A stretch of DNA of 64,000 bases, from the NCBI GenBank assembly GCA_944325445.1, contig CALVAG010000009.1, positions 1 through 64,000 of the forward strand, in the 5' to 3' direction. This document shows, in pieces, positions 14,560 through 23,441 of the stretch. Each line of letters opens with the position of its first letter. Position 1 is the stretch's first letter. The notes under the pieces are model-generated. The model was not told the DNA's origin. It saw only the letters and a list, made by a program, of their open reading frames with translations, and did no database searches. This stretch comes from an uncultured Bacteroidales bacterium (GTDB lineage: Bacteria > Bacteroidota > Bacteroidia > Bacteroidales > UBA932). The translations under genes and the position numbers were made by a program.

Positions 14560-16245
14560 ATGGATGCAAATAAACAAGTTGAACCCGTTGGGACAGTAAA
14601 AGAGATGAATTCTCTTTCACTGATGAAACACATGGAAAGAATCGTCGATGCGACAAAAAACAAAAAACTTTCACAGGAAAGCCTTCAGGACTGTAGCGAA
14701 CATTTGTCTGCGGTTGCCGGAAAACTTTCTTTGACCCGGGAGCAGGTATTATTGCTAGCTGTCTTTATGGATCAGTGCGATGATCAATGTATTAGGATTC
14801 GTGACCTTGCCAGCCATTTCGATTGCCGTAATATCAATATCATGTGCTATTCGGAGGATATCGAAACTTTGGCAAATAAAGGATATATTCGCCAGAGAAC
14901 AGAACGCAAACATACCGTATACCGGGTTCCGGCAGAGGTCATCACGGCAATAAAGAAAGACACCGCTTACACTCCAGTAAAATTACAAGGATTAACCGCG
15001 CAACAACTCTTTGACGAGTTATATACATTATTCAATGATGCCGACGATGATGAGCTGACTTTTGCAGAACTGGTCAGCAAAACGACCGATCTGCTTGAAA
15101 ACAATCGCCATTTGCTGTTCGTGAAAAAGATATTAGAGAATGAATATATTAAAGAAGAGGATAGAACTCTGTTATTGTTTTTCTGTCATAGGTTAGTAAA
15201 TGAAGACGACGATAGTGTGATGTTTTACGAAATAGAAAGGTTGTATGACTCCAAAGCGGAATATAATTCTGTAAAAAACGAACTCAAAAAAGAAAATCAC
15301 AGCCTCCTTATTTGGAATATGATCGAGCCAAAGAAAGACAGCGATATGGTGCAACGGGACTGTTATTGCCTGACGGAAAGAGCAAAAAAAGAACTGCTCC
15401 CGGAACTTAACATTACCATTCAGGAAAAATCAAATCCTAAGAATATTATCCTTGCCAAAGACATTACGGAAAAGATTCTTTTCTACAATTGTCGAGAACA
15501 GGGCCATATAGATCAGCTGGTATCATTGCTCGACACCGATAACTTTACGAAAATACAGAAGCGGCTTGCGAAGAACGGGATGCGCAAAGGCTTTGCCTGT
15601 CTGTTCTACGGTGCTCCCGGAACTGGTAAAACGGAAACAGTATATCAGATAGCCCGTCGGACTGGACGCGACATCATGTATGCCAATGTATCGGAGATCA
15701 AAAGTATGTGGGTCGGCGAAAGCGAAAAGAACATCAAAGCATTGTTCGATCGCTACCGCAATTTCATATCTTATTCGAAAAACGCCCCTATATTACTGTT
15801 TAACGAAGCAGATGCAGTCATCGGCATCCGTCAGGAAGGAGCGGAAAGGGCTGTGGATAAAATGGAGAACTCTATCCAAAACATTATCTTGCAGGAGATG
15901 GAGGCTCTCGACGGTATTATGATAGCTACCACAAACTTGACACAAAATCTGGATCTAGCCTTCGAACGCAGGTTCCTTTTCAAAATAGAATTCGATAAAC
16001 CTGGTCTCGAAGCGAAAAAAGCAATCTGGCGTTCGATGATACCAGAGCTTTCATCAACTGAGGTAACAGTTTTAGCGGAAAATTATGATTTTAGCGGTGG
16101 ACAGATTGAAAATATCGCCCGTAAACGTGTAGTCGATCATATCATCCAAGGTAAGCGGCCTACTATATCTATGATACACGAATATTGTAAAAGTGAATTA
16201 ATCCATAAAACCGCACAGCGGAATCCCATTGGATTTTACAGATAA
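14560..16245 (+). CDS. AAA+ ATPase with large N-terminal domain
   Basis: 561 residues. The first 300 residues form a helical region with no motif I recognise; it includes a possible winged-helix segment around residues 85-125. The AAA+ module (about 335-530) has Walker A GAPGTGKT (351-358), a pore-like segment KSMWVGESEKN, an unusual Walker B LLFNEAD (413-418) with Asn for the first Asp, sensor 1 in IATTN and an Arg finger in FERRF (470-471). The FNEAD variant keeps the catalytic Glu. Membership of the proteasome-ATPase/FtsH-like classical clade is suggested by the GESE motif. The WYL gene begins about 10 bp after the stop codon. No protease domain is fused. Confidence 0.85.
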   Translation: MDANKQVEPVGTVKEMNSLSLMKHMERIVDATKNKKLSQESLQDCSEHLSAVAGKLSLTREQVLLLAVFMDQCDDQCIRIRDLASHFDCRNINIMCYSEDIETLANKGYIRQRTERKHTVYRVPAEVITAIKKDTAYTPVKLQGLTAQQLFDELYTLFNDADDDELTFAELVSKTTDLLENNRHLLFVKKILENEYIKEEDRTLLLFFCHRLVNEDDDSVMFYEIERLYDSKAEYNSVKNELKKENHSLLIWNMIEPKKDSDMVQRDCYCLTERAKKELLPELNITIQEKSNPKNIILAKDITEKILFYNCREQGHIDQLVSLLDTDNFTKIQKRLAKNGMRKGFACLFYGAPGTGKTETVYQIARRTGRDIMYANVSEIKSMWVGESEKNIKALFDRYRNFISYSKNAPILLFNEADAVIGIRQEGAERAVDKMENSIQNIILQEMEALDGIMIATTNLTQNLDLAFERRFLFKIEFDKPGLEAKKAIWRSMIPELSSTEVTVLAENYDFSGGQIENIARKRVVDHIIQGKRPTISMIHEYCKSELIHKTAQRNPIGFYR

Positions 16246-16255
16246 TAGCACCATT

Positions 16256-17185
16256 ATGACAAACAGAAAATCATCCAAAGACAATATGTCCAACCTATTC
16301 AACCGCTATATCTGGCTGGTAGATACTATTTACAGGACGGGGCGTATCACTTTCGAGGAAATCAATGAGCGATGGATGCGTTCGCAGTTGAACGAAACGG
16401 GCGAAGAGATCCCTTTGCGAACCTTCCATAACCATCGCAAGGCTATCGAGCAGATGTTCGATATAAATATCGAATGCGACAAACGGGGAGGCTATGTTTA
16501 TTATATCGAGAACTCTGATGATATGGAGCGGGGCGGGGTGCGCTCATGGCTGCTGAACACATTTGCCGTAAACAACCTAATTAACGAAAGTCATAAACTC
16601 AGAAACCGTATTCAGTTCGAAAATATCCCTTCAGGTCAGAAATACCTGACACCGATTATCGAGGCGATGCGTGATAACGAAGTGCTCCGCATCACATATC
16701 ACCCGTATTGGAACGATCCGTTCACGACCACTGTACATCCATACTTTGTAAAGGTGTTCAAACAGCGGTGGTACGCGATCGGGTTGAACGATTATATCGG
16801 AGAAGTGAGGATATATGCTCTTGACAGAATCGAGGCATTGGAGACTACGGATGAGAAATTCACGATGCCGGTGGATTTCGATCCGGAAGATTATTTCGTG
16901 CATTGTTATGGTATAGACCATCAGGACGCTCCCCAGCGAGTAGTGCTTAAAGTAAGTGCGTATCAGGCGAAATTTGTACGGGCATTGCCGTTGCACCATA
17001 CTCAGCAGGAAGAAAAAACGGCAGACGATTACTCGATTTTTTCATACTACCTGTGCCCACATACATATGATTTCAAACAGGCGATACTTGCGCTTATGAC
17101 TGAAGCGGAGGTGCTGGAACCCCGTAGTCTCAGGGATGAGATAACGGAAATTATTCATGAAATTAGCTTTAAATATAGTAAATAG
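16256..17185 (+). CDS. WYL-domain transcriptional regulator
   Basis: 309 residues from the ATG at 16256; an upstream TTG at 16229 overlaps the preceding gene and is less likely. The N-terminal helix-turn-helix (about 10-90) contains the LRTFHNHRKAIE recognition-helix-like segment. The WYL core (about 130-200) has AMRDNEVLRITYHPYW and KQRWYAIGL. A C-terminal extension follows. WYL proteins sense nucleic-acid or nucleotide ligands and often repress phage-defence operons. Its close coupling to the AAA+ gene suggests it regulates that unit or itself. Confidence 0.87.
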   Translation: MTNRKSSKDNMSNLFNRYIWLVDTIYRTGRITFEEINERWMRSQLNETGEEIPLRTFHNHRKAIEQMFDINIECDKRGGYVYYIENSDDMERGGVRSWLLNTFAVNNLINESHKLRNRIQFENIPSGQKYLTPIIEAMRDNEVLRITYHPYWNDPFTTTVHPYFVKVFKQRWYAIGLNDYIGEVRIYALDRIEALETTDEKFTMPVDFDPEDYFVHCYGIDHQDAPQRVVLKVSAYQAKFVRALPLHHTQQEEKTADDYSIFSYYLCPHTYDFKQAILALMTEAEVLEPRSLRDEITEIIHEISFKYSK

Positions 17186-17551
17186 GGATCAATCCCATCG
17201 TCAATTGCGAATGCTTATTGACAGATGGAGAGGCCATAAAGAGTGTAAAACACGGAATTTTTTGAGACATAGTAGATAATATGTCATTTTTTGTATGGCT
17301 ACAATGTATTATAACGTCAAATTAAGATTTCCTGCTTTTTTAAGTCGAAAGACAATACAATAATCCAACAACCATTTAAGACGAATGAGTTTTGTATCTT
17401 ATAAAATATTTTACTTTAGTGAAGTATGTGAGTTCGTTTCATAGTGTTTGGATGCTTGATTCAAATTTCTTAACTTTAATAGCTATTACTGTGGTATTAA
17501 TAAAATTGAACGATGCAATAGCAAGTAAGCTTACAATATGACATTATAATT
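17186..17551. other. AT-rich intergenic region between WYL and helicase genes
   Basis: These 366 bp have no convincing reading frame. The only element seen is a short 6-bp hairpin (GACATA 17266-17271 with TATGTC 17280-17285) followed by a T-run at 17287-17292, a weak terminator candidate for the WYL transcript. A promoter for the helicase gene should lie near 17400-17540, but I see no box close to consensus. Confidence 0.4.
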
Positions 17552-20542
17552 ATGGCAGGTATTGGTAGAATATTGGATTGCAATCTATTGGCTGGAGGAC
17601 GAACAACAAATCAGATTTTGGAGACGTGGAAAGATGGAATAGTCCTAAAAAAAGAAGATATAACCAGAAACATAAAAGGTTTGCGTTCCCCTCAAATCGG
17701 AGCTGTTTATGCAGCTTTATCACATTGGGAGATATCGGAAGAACCTGCGACTGTCGTGATGCCTACTGGAACGGGCAAGACAGAAGTTATGCTATCGTTG
17801 TTGATAGCAGCGATATGTAGCAAGACAATGATTGTCGTTCCTACAGATGTATTGCGAACACAAATATCCAATAAAGTAGCATCATTGGGATTGCTGGGAA
17901 ACACTCAATTCGGCTTAATCAAAGAAACCGTCTTGAAACCGATTGTTGGAGTAATGTCACATCGTCCATGTTCTGCAGAAGAAGCCATTGCTTTTATGGG
18001 GCAATGCAATGTTGTTGTTACAACAATAAGCATCATTGGTAGTTTGTCTAAACCTATCCAAGTGGCAATCGCAAACCAATGTTCTCATTTGTTCGTGGAT
18101 GAAGCACATCATACTCCGGCAAGATCATGGGCGGTTGTAAAAGATTCTTTTAAAAACACGAAGATTCTCCAGTTTACTGCAACTCCATTTCGAAATGATG
18201 ACAAACCTATAGGCGGTAAAATAATATTCAATTATCCTTTGCGAAAAGCGCAAGATGAAGGGTATTTCAAGCCAATAAATTATATTCCTATTATTGAGTG
18301 GAATTCTAAACAATCCGACCAAATAATAGCAAACAAGGCTATCGAACAATTAAGATTGGATATCGAAAATGGGTATGATCATATCCTCATGGCAAGAGTG
18401 AATAGTATTACAAGAGCCGAGGTCATTCAAAAAATCTATGCTGATTCGTTCCCAGAATATAATCCATTGTCTATACACTCAAAATTATCTACAAGGTCAA
18501 TATCGGAGATAAAAGCAAAAATAATTGCCGGTGAATGTAAGATTATTGTATGCGTTGATATGTTTGGGGAAGGCTTCGATATGCCTAAACTGAAAATTGC
18601 AGCTTTTCATGATATCAAAAAAAGCTTGCCTACAACTTTGCAATTAATTGGACGTTTTACAAGAACAAGTATGGATGATTCTTTAGGGTGCGCTTCAATA
18701 ATTGTGAATATAGCAGATATTGATGCACAAAAAGAAATCGAGCACCTATATGCATCCGATGCTGATTGGAATCGGTTATTACCTTATTTAAGTGAAGGAA
18801 GAATTGATAATCAAATTTCATTGCGAGAATTTATACAAGGATTTGAGAAGTTTCCAGAAGAATTACCAATTCAAAACCTTTTACCCGCTCTGAGTGCTGT
18901 CGTTTATAAAATTAATGAACAAGAATGGCATCCTGAAAGATATGTAAAAGGGCTAACAGCTATAGAGCAATATGAAAAAGTATATTATGACACCAATCAG
19001 CAGGGAAACACAATTGTAATAGTTGCAGGTAAAAAAGATAAGGTTGCTTTCGGAAAGATTGAAGACTTATTCGAAATGCACTGGACTCTCTATATCATAT
19101 ATCGTAATGTCCAACAAAAATTATTATTTATTAATTGCTCGGATAATGGTTCTCTTTTCGAAGATTTGGCCAAAGCGGTTACAGACGAAACAGCGAAAAT
19201 AGTGGATGCAACGAGTATATTTAGGTGTTTAGGGCATATGTACCGCATAAAAGTAACCAATGTAGGCTTAAAAGACGCATTAAATACCCTTCGGAGTTTT
19301 ACAATGCATGCAGGTTCAGATATTGAAAAGGTATTAACTGAAGCTCAGCAGAAAAATAAAATTAAATCGAACATATTTGTTTCTGGCTATGAAAATGGCG
19401 AGGAAACATCGGTTGGATGTTCATATAGAGGCCGAGTGTGGTCTCGAAGAATAAACAATATAAATGAATTTACAAAATGGTGCGATTCAATCGGTGCGAA
19501 AATTTTAGATTCATCTATTAATGATGAAATGGTCATGCAACATGCAACGAAATATGTCTCTGTCGATACCATACCGAATAAACGTGCAATTTCTATCGAA
19601 TGGCCAGAAAATATAATTGGTGAACTTGAAAAAAATATCTACATAGGAACAAATGAAAAAAACATGAAACCTTTGATTGATGTAGATATTTTACTTTCAG
19701 ACAATCAAGTAGATGAAACTTTAAATTTTATCGTTAAAAGCGATACTTTTGAATCCCATTATACCTATAAAATTATAGATGGAAATGTATCAATAGATAA
19801 TGTTTTAACGCCTCTTTACATTAATATAGGGCGTAGTACCTTATCATTATCTGAATTTCTGTGTAAAGATAGCTATTACCCTACTGTCCGGTTTGTTGAT
19901 GGAACTACTTTACAAGGTCAATATTTGGCAGAATATAGAAATGAGGATGTATTATTCGATCGAGAAAAAATTCAAGTTTGGGATTGGGCAAATGTAAACA
20001 TAAAAAATGAATCACAAGGTAATGAGAAAGATAGTACGAGCATTCAATATCATGTGATACAAAAACTTAAAGAACAAAATTTCGACATAATATTCGATGA
20101 TGACAATGCAGGGGAAATTGCGGATGTTATCGCAATCAAAGTTGATGATATTAATAAAAAAATCAAAGTAGAATTGTTCCATTTGAAATTTTCTCAAGAG
20201 GACTATCCCGGGGCTAGAATCAATGATTTATATGCTGTTAATGGACAAGCGCAAAAGTGTGTAAGCTGGCTTCATACCAGACCAGAACATATTATTGGTC
20301 GAATGTTAAGACGTGGGGCTTCAGGGCCTAAAAATAGATACGAATTAGGAACAGAAGAACAACTTTCAATAATCAGGAAAAAAGTAAAAAGTTTGTATGA
20401 AACTGAATATATAGTTCATATAGTTCAACCCGGATTGTCGAAAGAAGCAGCTTCAATAGAACAATTGAAATTACTCAGTCTTACTGAAGCATATTTGTGG
20501 GAAACAAGGATGATTAAGTTAGGAGTCATCGCAAGTGCATAG
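17552..20542 (+). CDS. SF2 helicase of type III/ResIII class, large defence-type protein
   Basis: 996 residues. The SF2 motor occupies about 40-400: Walker A MPTGTGKT (70-77), DEAH box (183-186), motif III TATPFR, a motif V-like CVDMFGEGFDMP, and motif VI QLIGRFTRT (364-372). About 600 residues follow. The far C-terminus (about 835-920) resembles a PD-(D/E)xK-like fold, with D858 in GEIADVIAI and E874/K879 in VELFHLK, but the exact catalytic spacing is degenerate. Helicases of this kind serve in restriction and other anti-phage systems. The gene is AT-rich compared with the element backbone. An HNH endonuclease gene follows after 35 bp. Confidence 0.85.
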   Translation: MAGIGRILDCNLLAGGRTTNQILETWKDGIVLKKEDITRNIKGLRSPQIGAVYAALSHWEISEEPATVVMPTGTGKTEVMLSLLIAAICSKTMIVVPTDVLRTQISNKVASLGLLGNTQFGLIKETVLKPIVGVMSHRPCSAEEAIAFMGQCNVVVTTISIIGSLSKPIQVAIANQCSHLFVDEAHHTPARSWAVVKDSFKNTKILQFTATPFRNDDKPIGGKIIFNYPLRKAQDEGYFKPINYIPIIEWNSKQSDQIIANKAIEQLRLDIENGYDHILMARVNSITRAEVIQKIYADSFPEYNPLSIHSKLSTRSISEIKAKIIAGECKIIVCVDMFGEGFDMPKLKIAAFHDIKKSLPTTLQLIGRFTRTSMDDSLGCASIIVNIADIDAQKEIEHLYASDADWNRLLPYLSEGRIDNQISLREFIQGFEKFPEELPIQNLLPALSAVVYKINEQEWHPERYVKGLTAIEQYEKVYYDTNQQGNTIVIVAGKKDKVAFGKIEDLFEMHWTLYIIYRNVQQKLLFINCSDNGSLFEDLAKAVTDETAKIVDATSIFRCLGHMYRIKVTNVGLKDALNTLRSFTMHAGSDIEKVLTEAQQKNKIKSNIFVSGYENGEETSVGCSYRGRVWSRRINNINEFTKWCDSIGAKILDSSINDEMVMQHATKYVSVDTIPNKRAISIEWPENIIGELEKNIYIGTNEKNMKPLIDVDILLSDNQVDETLNFIVKSDTFESHYTYKIIDGNVSIDNVLTPLYINIGRSTLSLSEFLCKDSYYPTVRFVDGTTLQGQYLAEYRNEDVLFDREKIQVWDWANVNIKNESQGNEKDSTSIQYHVIQKLKEQNFDIIFDDDNAGEIADVIAIKVDDINKKIKVELFHLKFSQEDYPGARINDLYAVNGQAQKCVSWLHTRPEHIIGRMLRRGASGPKNRYELGTEEQLSIIRKKVKSLYETEYIVHIVQPGLSKEAASIEQLKLLSLTEAYLWETRMIKLGVIASA

Positions 20543-20577
20543 AGTTTTCTATATCAGAAATTATATAATCGTTTTAT

Positions 20578-21717
20578 ATGATTGATATTAATGATTTTAA
20601 ACAAGAAATAGAGTGCATCTATAAGGATGAAAAATATTCTGTCCGAGATAATGGAGCTGTTTTCCGGCATCCTCGTGATGGGAAACGGCCTCGCAAATAT
20701 GACAACTTTTGGACTTTCGGAAAGCCCAATGACACACACGGATATATGGAAATCGCCTCTGTTCGTGTTCATATCATTGTTGCAACAGCCTTTCATGGCC
20801 CAAAACCGACGAAAGAACATGTTGTCGATCACATAGATACGAATCGCCGCAACAATCGTCCGGACAATCTTCGATGGGTTACCCGATTGGAGAACGCACT
20901 CGAAAATCCGATTACCCGCAAACGTATCATTATGCGTTGCGGTAGTATCGAAGCGTTTTTGGCCAATCCGTCTTTGTTGAGAGAAAGCGATGTCACCCCC
21001 GATTTCAGTTGGATGAGAACCGTTACGAATGCCGAAGCTCAAGTCAGTAAAGAGCGATTATTGGCATGGGCTGAAAGCGACAAGCCGACATCTGGCGGTG
21101 CTATGGGCGCATGGGTATATAGTCAGCAACCTATTTCGCAAAATGACGGTCAGTCATCGAATGTAGACGAACTTGGCAAGTTGCAATCCGATTCCTTAAA
21201 CGGTTGGGGGCAAATCCCTCCTTGTGCATATGAACGTCCCGTTGAGCCGGAACAAAGAAAGCGGAATGTTATGCTCTCGTTAACACCGGGAGCAGCCCAA
21301 GAAATCTATTTCTATAATGATAAGCCCAATGAATACCCATGTACCCCACAGGGATACAATGATGATCCTTTGATGGCTTATGCTGCCAATCTGACCGAAA
21401 ACGCTGTATTTTGGCGGAATAATAATGGAGATCGGGAGTATGTGGTAGACAAATTTGGATTTTCGGAAGATCGAAATTCTTTATATGTAATGACTAAATC
21501 CGCATACGTGTGGCGAAACCAAGATGCCGGAGACTCGATTGCTGTCCCCATAGCAAACCTCAATAAAGGCGAAGTCAACGAAGATGAGTTAAATTATCAA
21601 CTCGGAGAGATTGTGTACGAAGATAATTTATTCGTACATAAAAGGGTAGAAACCGGCTTTATGCCCAAAGAGTATTTAGAGGAGATATTTGCTAAATGCA
21701 CAAAGACGAGTAGATAA
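20578..21717 (+). CDS. HNH endonuclease paired with the helicase
   Basis: 379 residues. The N-terminal third is an HNH_3-type nuclease: VHIIVATAFHG (H65), then VVDHIDTNRRNNRPDNLRWVT with D84, H85 and N97, as in homing-endonuclease-like HNH proteins. The rest (about 120-379) is not recognised and has no repeat or membrane segment. It starts 35 bp after the SF2 helicase gene and is the last gene before the element's right end, so helicase plus HNH protein probably form a functional pair. A free homing endonuclease remains an alternative, but the long unique C-terminus argues for a system component. Confidence 0.82.
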   Translation: MIDINDFKQEIECIYKDEKYSVRDNGAVFRHPRDGKRPRKYDNFWTFGKPNDTHGYMEIASVRVHIIVATAFHGPKPTKEHVVDHIDTNRRNNRPDNLRWVTRLENALENPITRKRIIMRCGSIEAFLANPSLLRESDVTPDFSWMRTVTNAEAQVSKERLLAWAESDKPTSGGAMGAWVYSQQPISQNDGQSSNVDELGKLQSDSLNGWGQIPPCAYERPVEPEQRKRNVMLSLTPGAAQEIYFYNDKPNEYPCTPQGYNDDPLMAYAANLTENAVFWRNNNGDREYVVDKFGFSEDRNSLYVMTKSAYVWRNQDAGDSIAVPIANLNKGEVNEDELNYQLGEIVYEDNLFVHKRVETGFMPKEYLEEIFAKCTKTSR

Positions 21718-21765
21718 GTATTATACAATGTTGTTTGGGACAAAGTTTATCGACTTCGCCAAAAA

Positions 21766-21784
21766 TGCGGACAAATTGCGGACA
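21766..21784. repeat. Right TGCGGACA doublet of element B
   Basis: TGCGGACA at 21766-21773 and 21777-21784 repeats the left doublet (2821-2839) in the same orientation and period; the shared stretch is at least 23 bp. Its distance to the tRNA (about 60 bp from its end) matches the equivalent doublet of element A. Confidence 0.75.
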
Positions 21785-21797
21785 TGAAGCGCAAAAT

Positions 21798-21838
21798 AAA
21801 AATCCCAAATAATTGAAATTCAATTATTTGGGATTTTT
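21798..21838. terminator. 18-bp-stem hairpin at right end of element B
   Basis: A perfect 18-bp stem (21798-21815 with 21821-21838) has T-runs on both strands. It can end the HNH transcript from the left and the tRNA-Leu transcript from the right. Because the element inserts at the tRNA 3' end, this hairpin probably replaces the native tRNA terminator. Confidence 0.85.
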
Positions 21839-21843
21839 CAAAA

Positions 21844-21864
21844 GTACCCAGAGCCGGGGTCGAA
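21844..21864. other. attR of element B (3' end of tRNA-Leu)
   Basis: This is the 3' acceptor strand and TpsiC loop of the tRNA-Leu gene, matched by the copy at 2680-2700 in 17 of 21 positions. The likely crossover lies in the identical GAGCCGG or GTACCC blocks. Confidence 0.62.
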
Positions 21865-21926
21865 CCGGCACGGATTGCTCCACTGGTGTTTGAGACCAGC
21901 GCGTCTACCGATTCCGCCATCTGGGC
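21845..21926 (-). tRNA. tRNA-Leu(CAA)
   Basis: The minus strand folds into a class II tRNA of 82 nt. The acceptor stem is GCCCAGA with TCTGGGT (one G-T pair) and discriminator A. The D arm has TGGCGGAATCGGTAGACG, the anticodon stem is CTGGT/ACCAG around loop CTCAAAC (anticodon CAA), a short variable arm follows, and the T arm has GGTTCGACCCC. CCA is not encoded. It reads UUG leucine codons. It is intact and serves as the integration site of the islands to its left. Confidence 0.97.
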
Positions 21927-22023
21927 AAATTGTTGTTAATAAAGTATCCTTAAGAACTTTTGAGAGTGCGAATGTAGTACTTTTTTGCCAAATAATAAAA
22001 TAAATATTTCATCTTACTTCGAC

Positions 22024-22057
22024 TTTGATATCCTGTACACTCCTTTTGATACATTTG
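22024..22057 (+). promoter_or_regulatory. Orphan Bacteroidales-type promoter
   Basis: TTTG (22024-22027) and TACATTTG (22050-22057) are separated by 22 bp, a near-ideal Bacteroidota promoter pointing right. The next recognisable coding sequence begins only near 22300 and lacks its start, so this promoter may have belonged to the lost 5' part of that gene or to a deleted gene. Confidence 0.55.
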
Positions 22058-22173
22058 CCGGTTATGATTGAATGTGCTGATAATCAATAAAAATTATTGA
22101 AATCAAAGTTCAAATGTAACGGGTTTTATTGGAAATTATATCTGCGATACATCTGTATCTATTTAAATGATAG

Positions 22174-23331
22174 GTGTTTGTCATCTTGATTTTGATTTCG
22201 GAATTATTCTGCTGCCCGCGAATCGGCAGAGGCTTCTTTCACAATTATATCACCCTTTTTTTCAGACTGCTAATAAATCGAGGTTTTTATCTTACAGACG
22301 GTCTTGTGGAGGAGGTCGTTTACAATGTCTATATAGGGCAGAACAACACAGACGATTTCAATATCTTGCGCAACAGGCACTGTATTATGAATGTGACTGT
22401 AAAGGACAAGGATTTGGTAGATACGCGCGTAGAGGAATATACCCCGCAGAATTACATAGACTATACGGATAATGATTCTCCGTGGTTCGTAGTTGCGTCG
22501 AGAGGAGACGGAGCTGCCGACTGGCAGAATCCGACCGTAAGCCAGGGCTGGAGCATACCTACAAAAGCGCAGATGATGGTGGCGTATGCATATAACTATA
22601 CCGATATTTTCGGAACGAACATACTTTGGCTGAATGAATATAATTCTACAACCAGATGGTCCATAAATATGGAGATCGGGGAGATTTTGCCCAACGACGG
22701 TTCTGTAGGAGATGTGCAGTCATACCAGGCGCGTGCTGTAAAAAGTTATAACGGGAGCGACAGATATCCTTATGTGCAGGATGGAAATATTATCGTATCC
22801 AGAGACGAAAATGGAGGAGTCAAATCTGACTACATACGGGAGGGCCAGTGGTCTCCGGGCGAGAATTACAACGAGCAAAGCGCAGACAACAAGGTGGCGG
22901 CAAAATTCGAGGTGGCTCCTTTTACCGTCGATGATTCGGGAAACTGGATACGGCGCACATGGAACGAAGCCAAGGAGTATTGTGAAAATTATACCGACCC
23001 GGAAGACGGGAGCGGCGGCTGGAGAATGCCCACCCAACGTGAACTGATGCTCATTTATGCCATAAACGGAGAGTTGGATGAAAATTACCGGTTCAGAACT
23101 ACAGGAGGTATGAACTACCCCGGCGAACCGAGTGTGGAGCATCCGGAACTGGCCCAGCATATATATTATTGGACGGGAACAACGGACGGGACACAAGGCA
23201 ATGTGAACAATGCCTGGAGCGTATGTTTCTGTAATGACGAACAGCTGGAGAGAGGCGCGCTTTCAGGCAAAACCGAAGGATACGGAAAGACAGAATATAA
23301 TTTTGTGAGGCCTGTGCGCGATGTAGAATAG
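22174..23331 (+). pseudogene. 5'-truncated DUF4906/FISUMP surface adhesin remnant
   Basis: The open frame runs from about 22174, but only the part from about 22300 looks like protein of a known kind. YNVYIGQNNTDDFNILRN followed by DTRVEEY resembles the end of a DUF4906 (fimbrillin-like) domain. Two FISUMP-like segments follow, GWSIPTKAQMMVAYAYN and GWRMPTQRELMLIYAIN. The first 40 residues have no signal peptide or lipobox of normal form. Family members are 600 or more residues long with a lipoprotein signal, so the 5' half is missing. The gene sits next to the tRNA integration site, where excision or deletion events are likely. A terminator follows at 23389. Confidence 0.65.
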
Positions 23332-23388
23332 GCGCATGGCTGCAACTGTAGTTCATTTACATTAGCAGTTACTTTTCTTCGCGTGGAA

Positions 23389-23421
23389 GGGTTGGCTCAA
23401 AAATTCGGCCAGCCCTTTTTT
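23389..23421 (+). terminator. Terminator after the adhesin remnant
   Basis: A 9-bp stem including G-T pairs (23389-23397 with 23407-23415) is followed by six T. Confidence 0.75.
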
Positions 23422-23441
23422 ACTATATGTTGTGCCGACAG

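Larger units (their letters stand above)
2680..21864. mobile_element. Mobilizable island (element B) in tRNA-Leu(CAA)
   Basis: About 19.2 kb lies between two copies of the tRNA-Leu 3' end, with a tyrosine integrase just inside the left border and the intact tRNA at the right. The backbone is integrase, KilA-N protein, membrane protein, helix-turn-helix protein, SF3-like helicase, primase, oriT-like hairpins and MobV relaxase. No coupling protein, VirB4 or other conjugation gene is present, so transfer would need a helper element. The cargo is WG-repeat, FtsZ-C-like, DnaQ-like, DUF262, zinc-finger, AAA+, WYL, SF2-helicase and HNH proteins. TGCGGACA doublets lie at both ends. Backbone genes use ATC and CGC codons, while host genes lean to ATA and AGG. 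Confidence 0.85.

Noticed and set aside
20578-21717. Free-standing homing endonuclease
   Set aside because: The HNH part fits, but the 260-residue extra domain and the position 35 bp behind the helicase favour a system component; kept only as an alternative.
2680-21864. Integrative conjugative element
   Set aside because: No VirB4, coupling protein or other type IV secretion gene is present, so only mobilization by a helper can be supported.
21969-21991. Promoter of tRNA-Leu (minus-strand TACATTCG with an upstream TTTG)
   Set aside because: The -7 box has one mismatch and the spacing to TTTG is far too short, so no promoter call was made.
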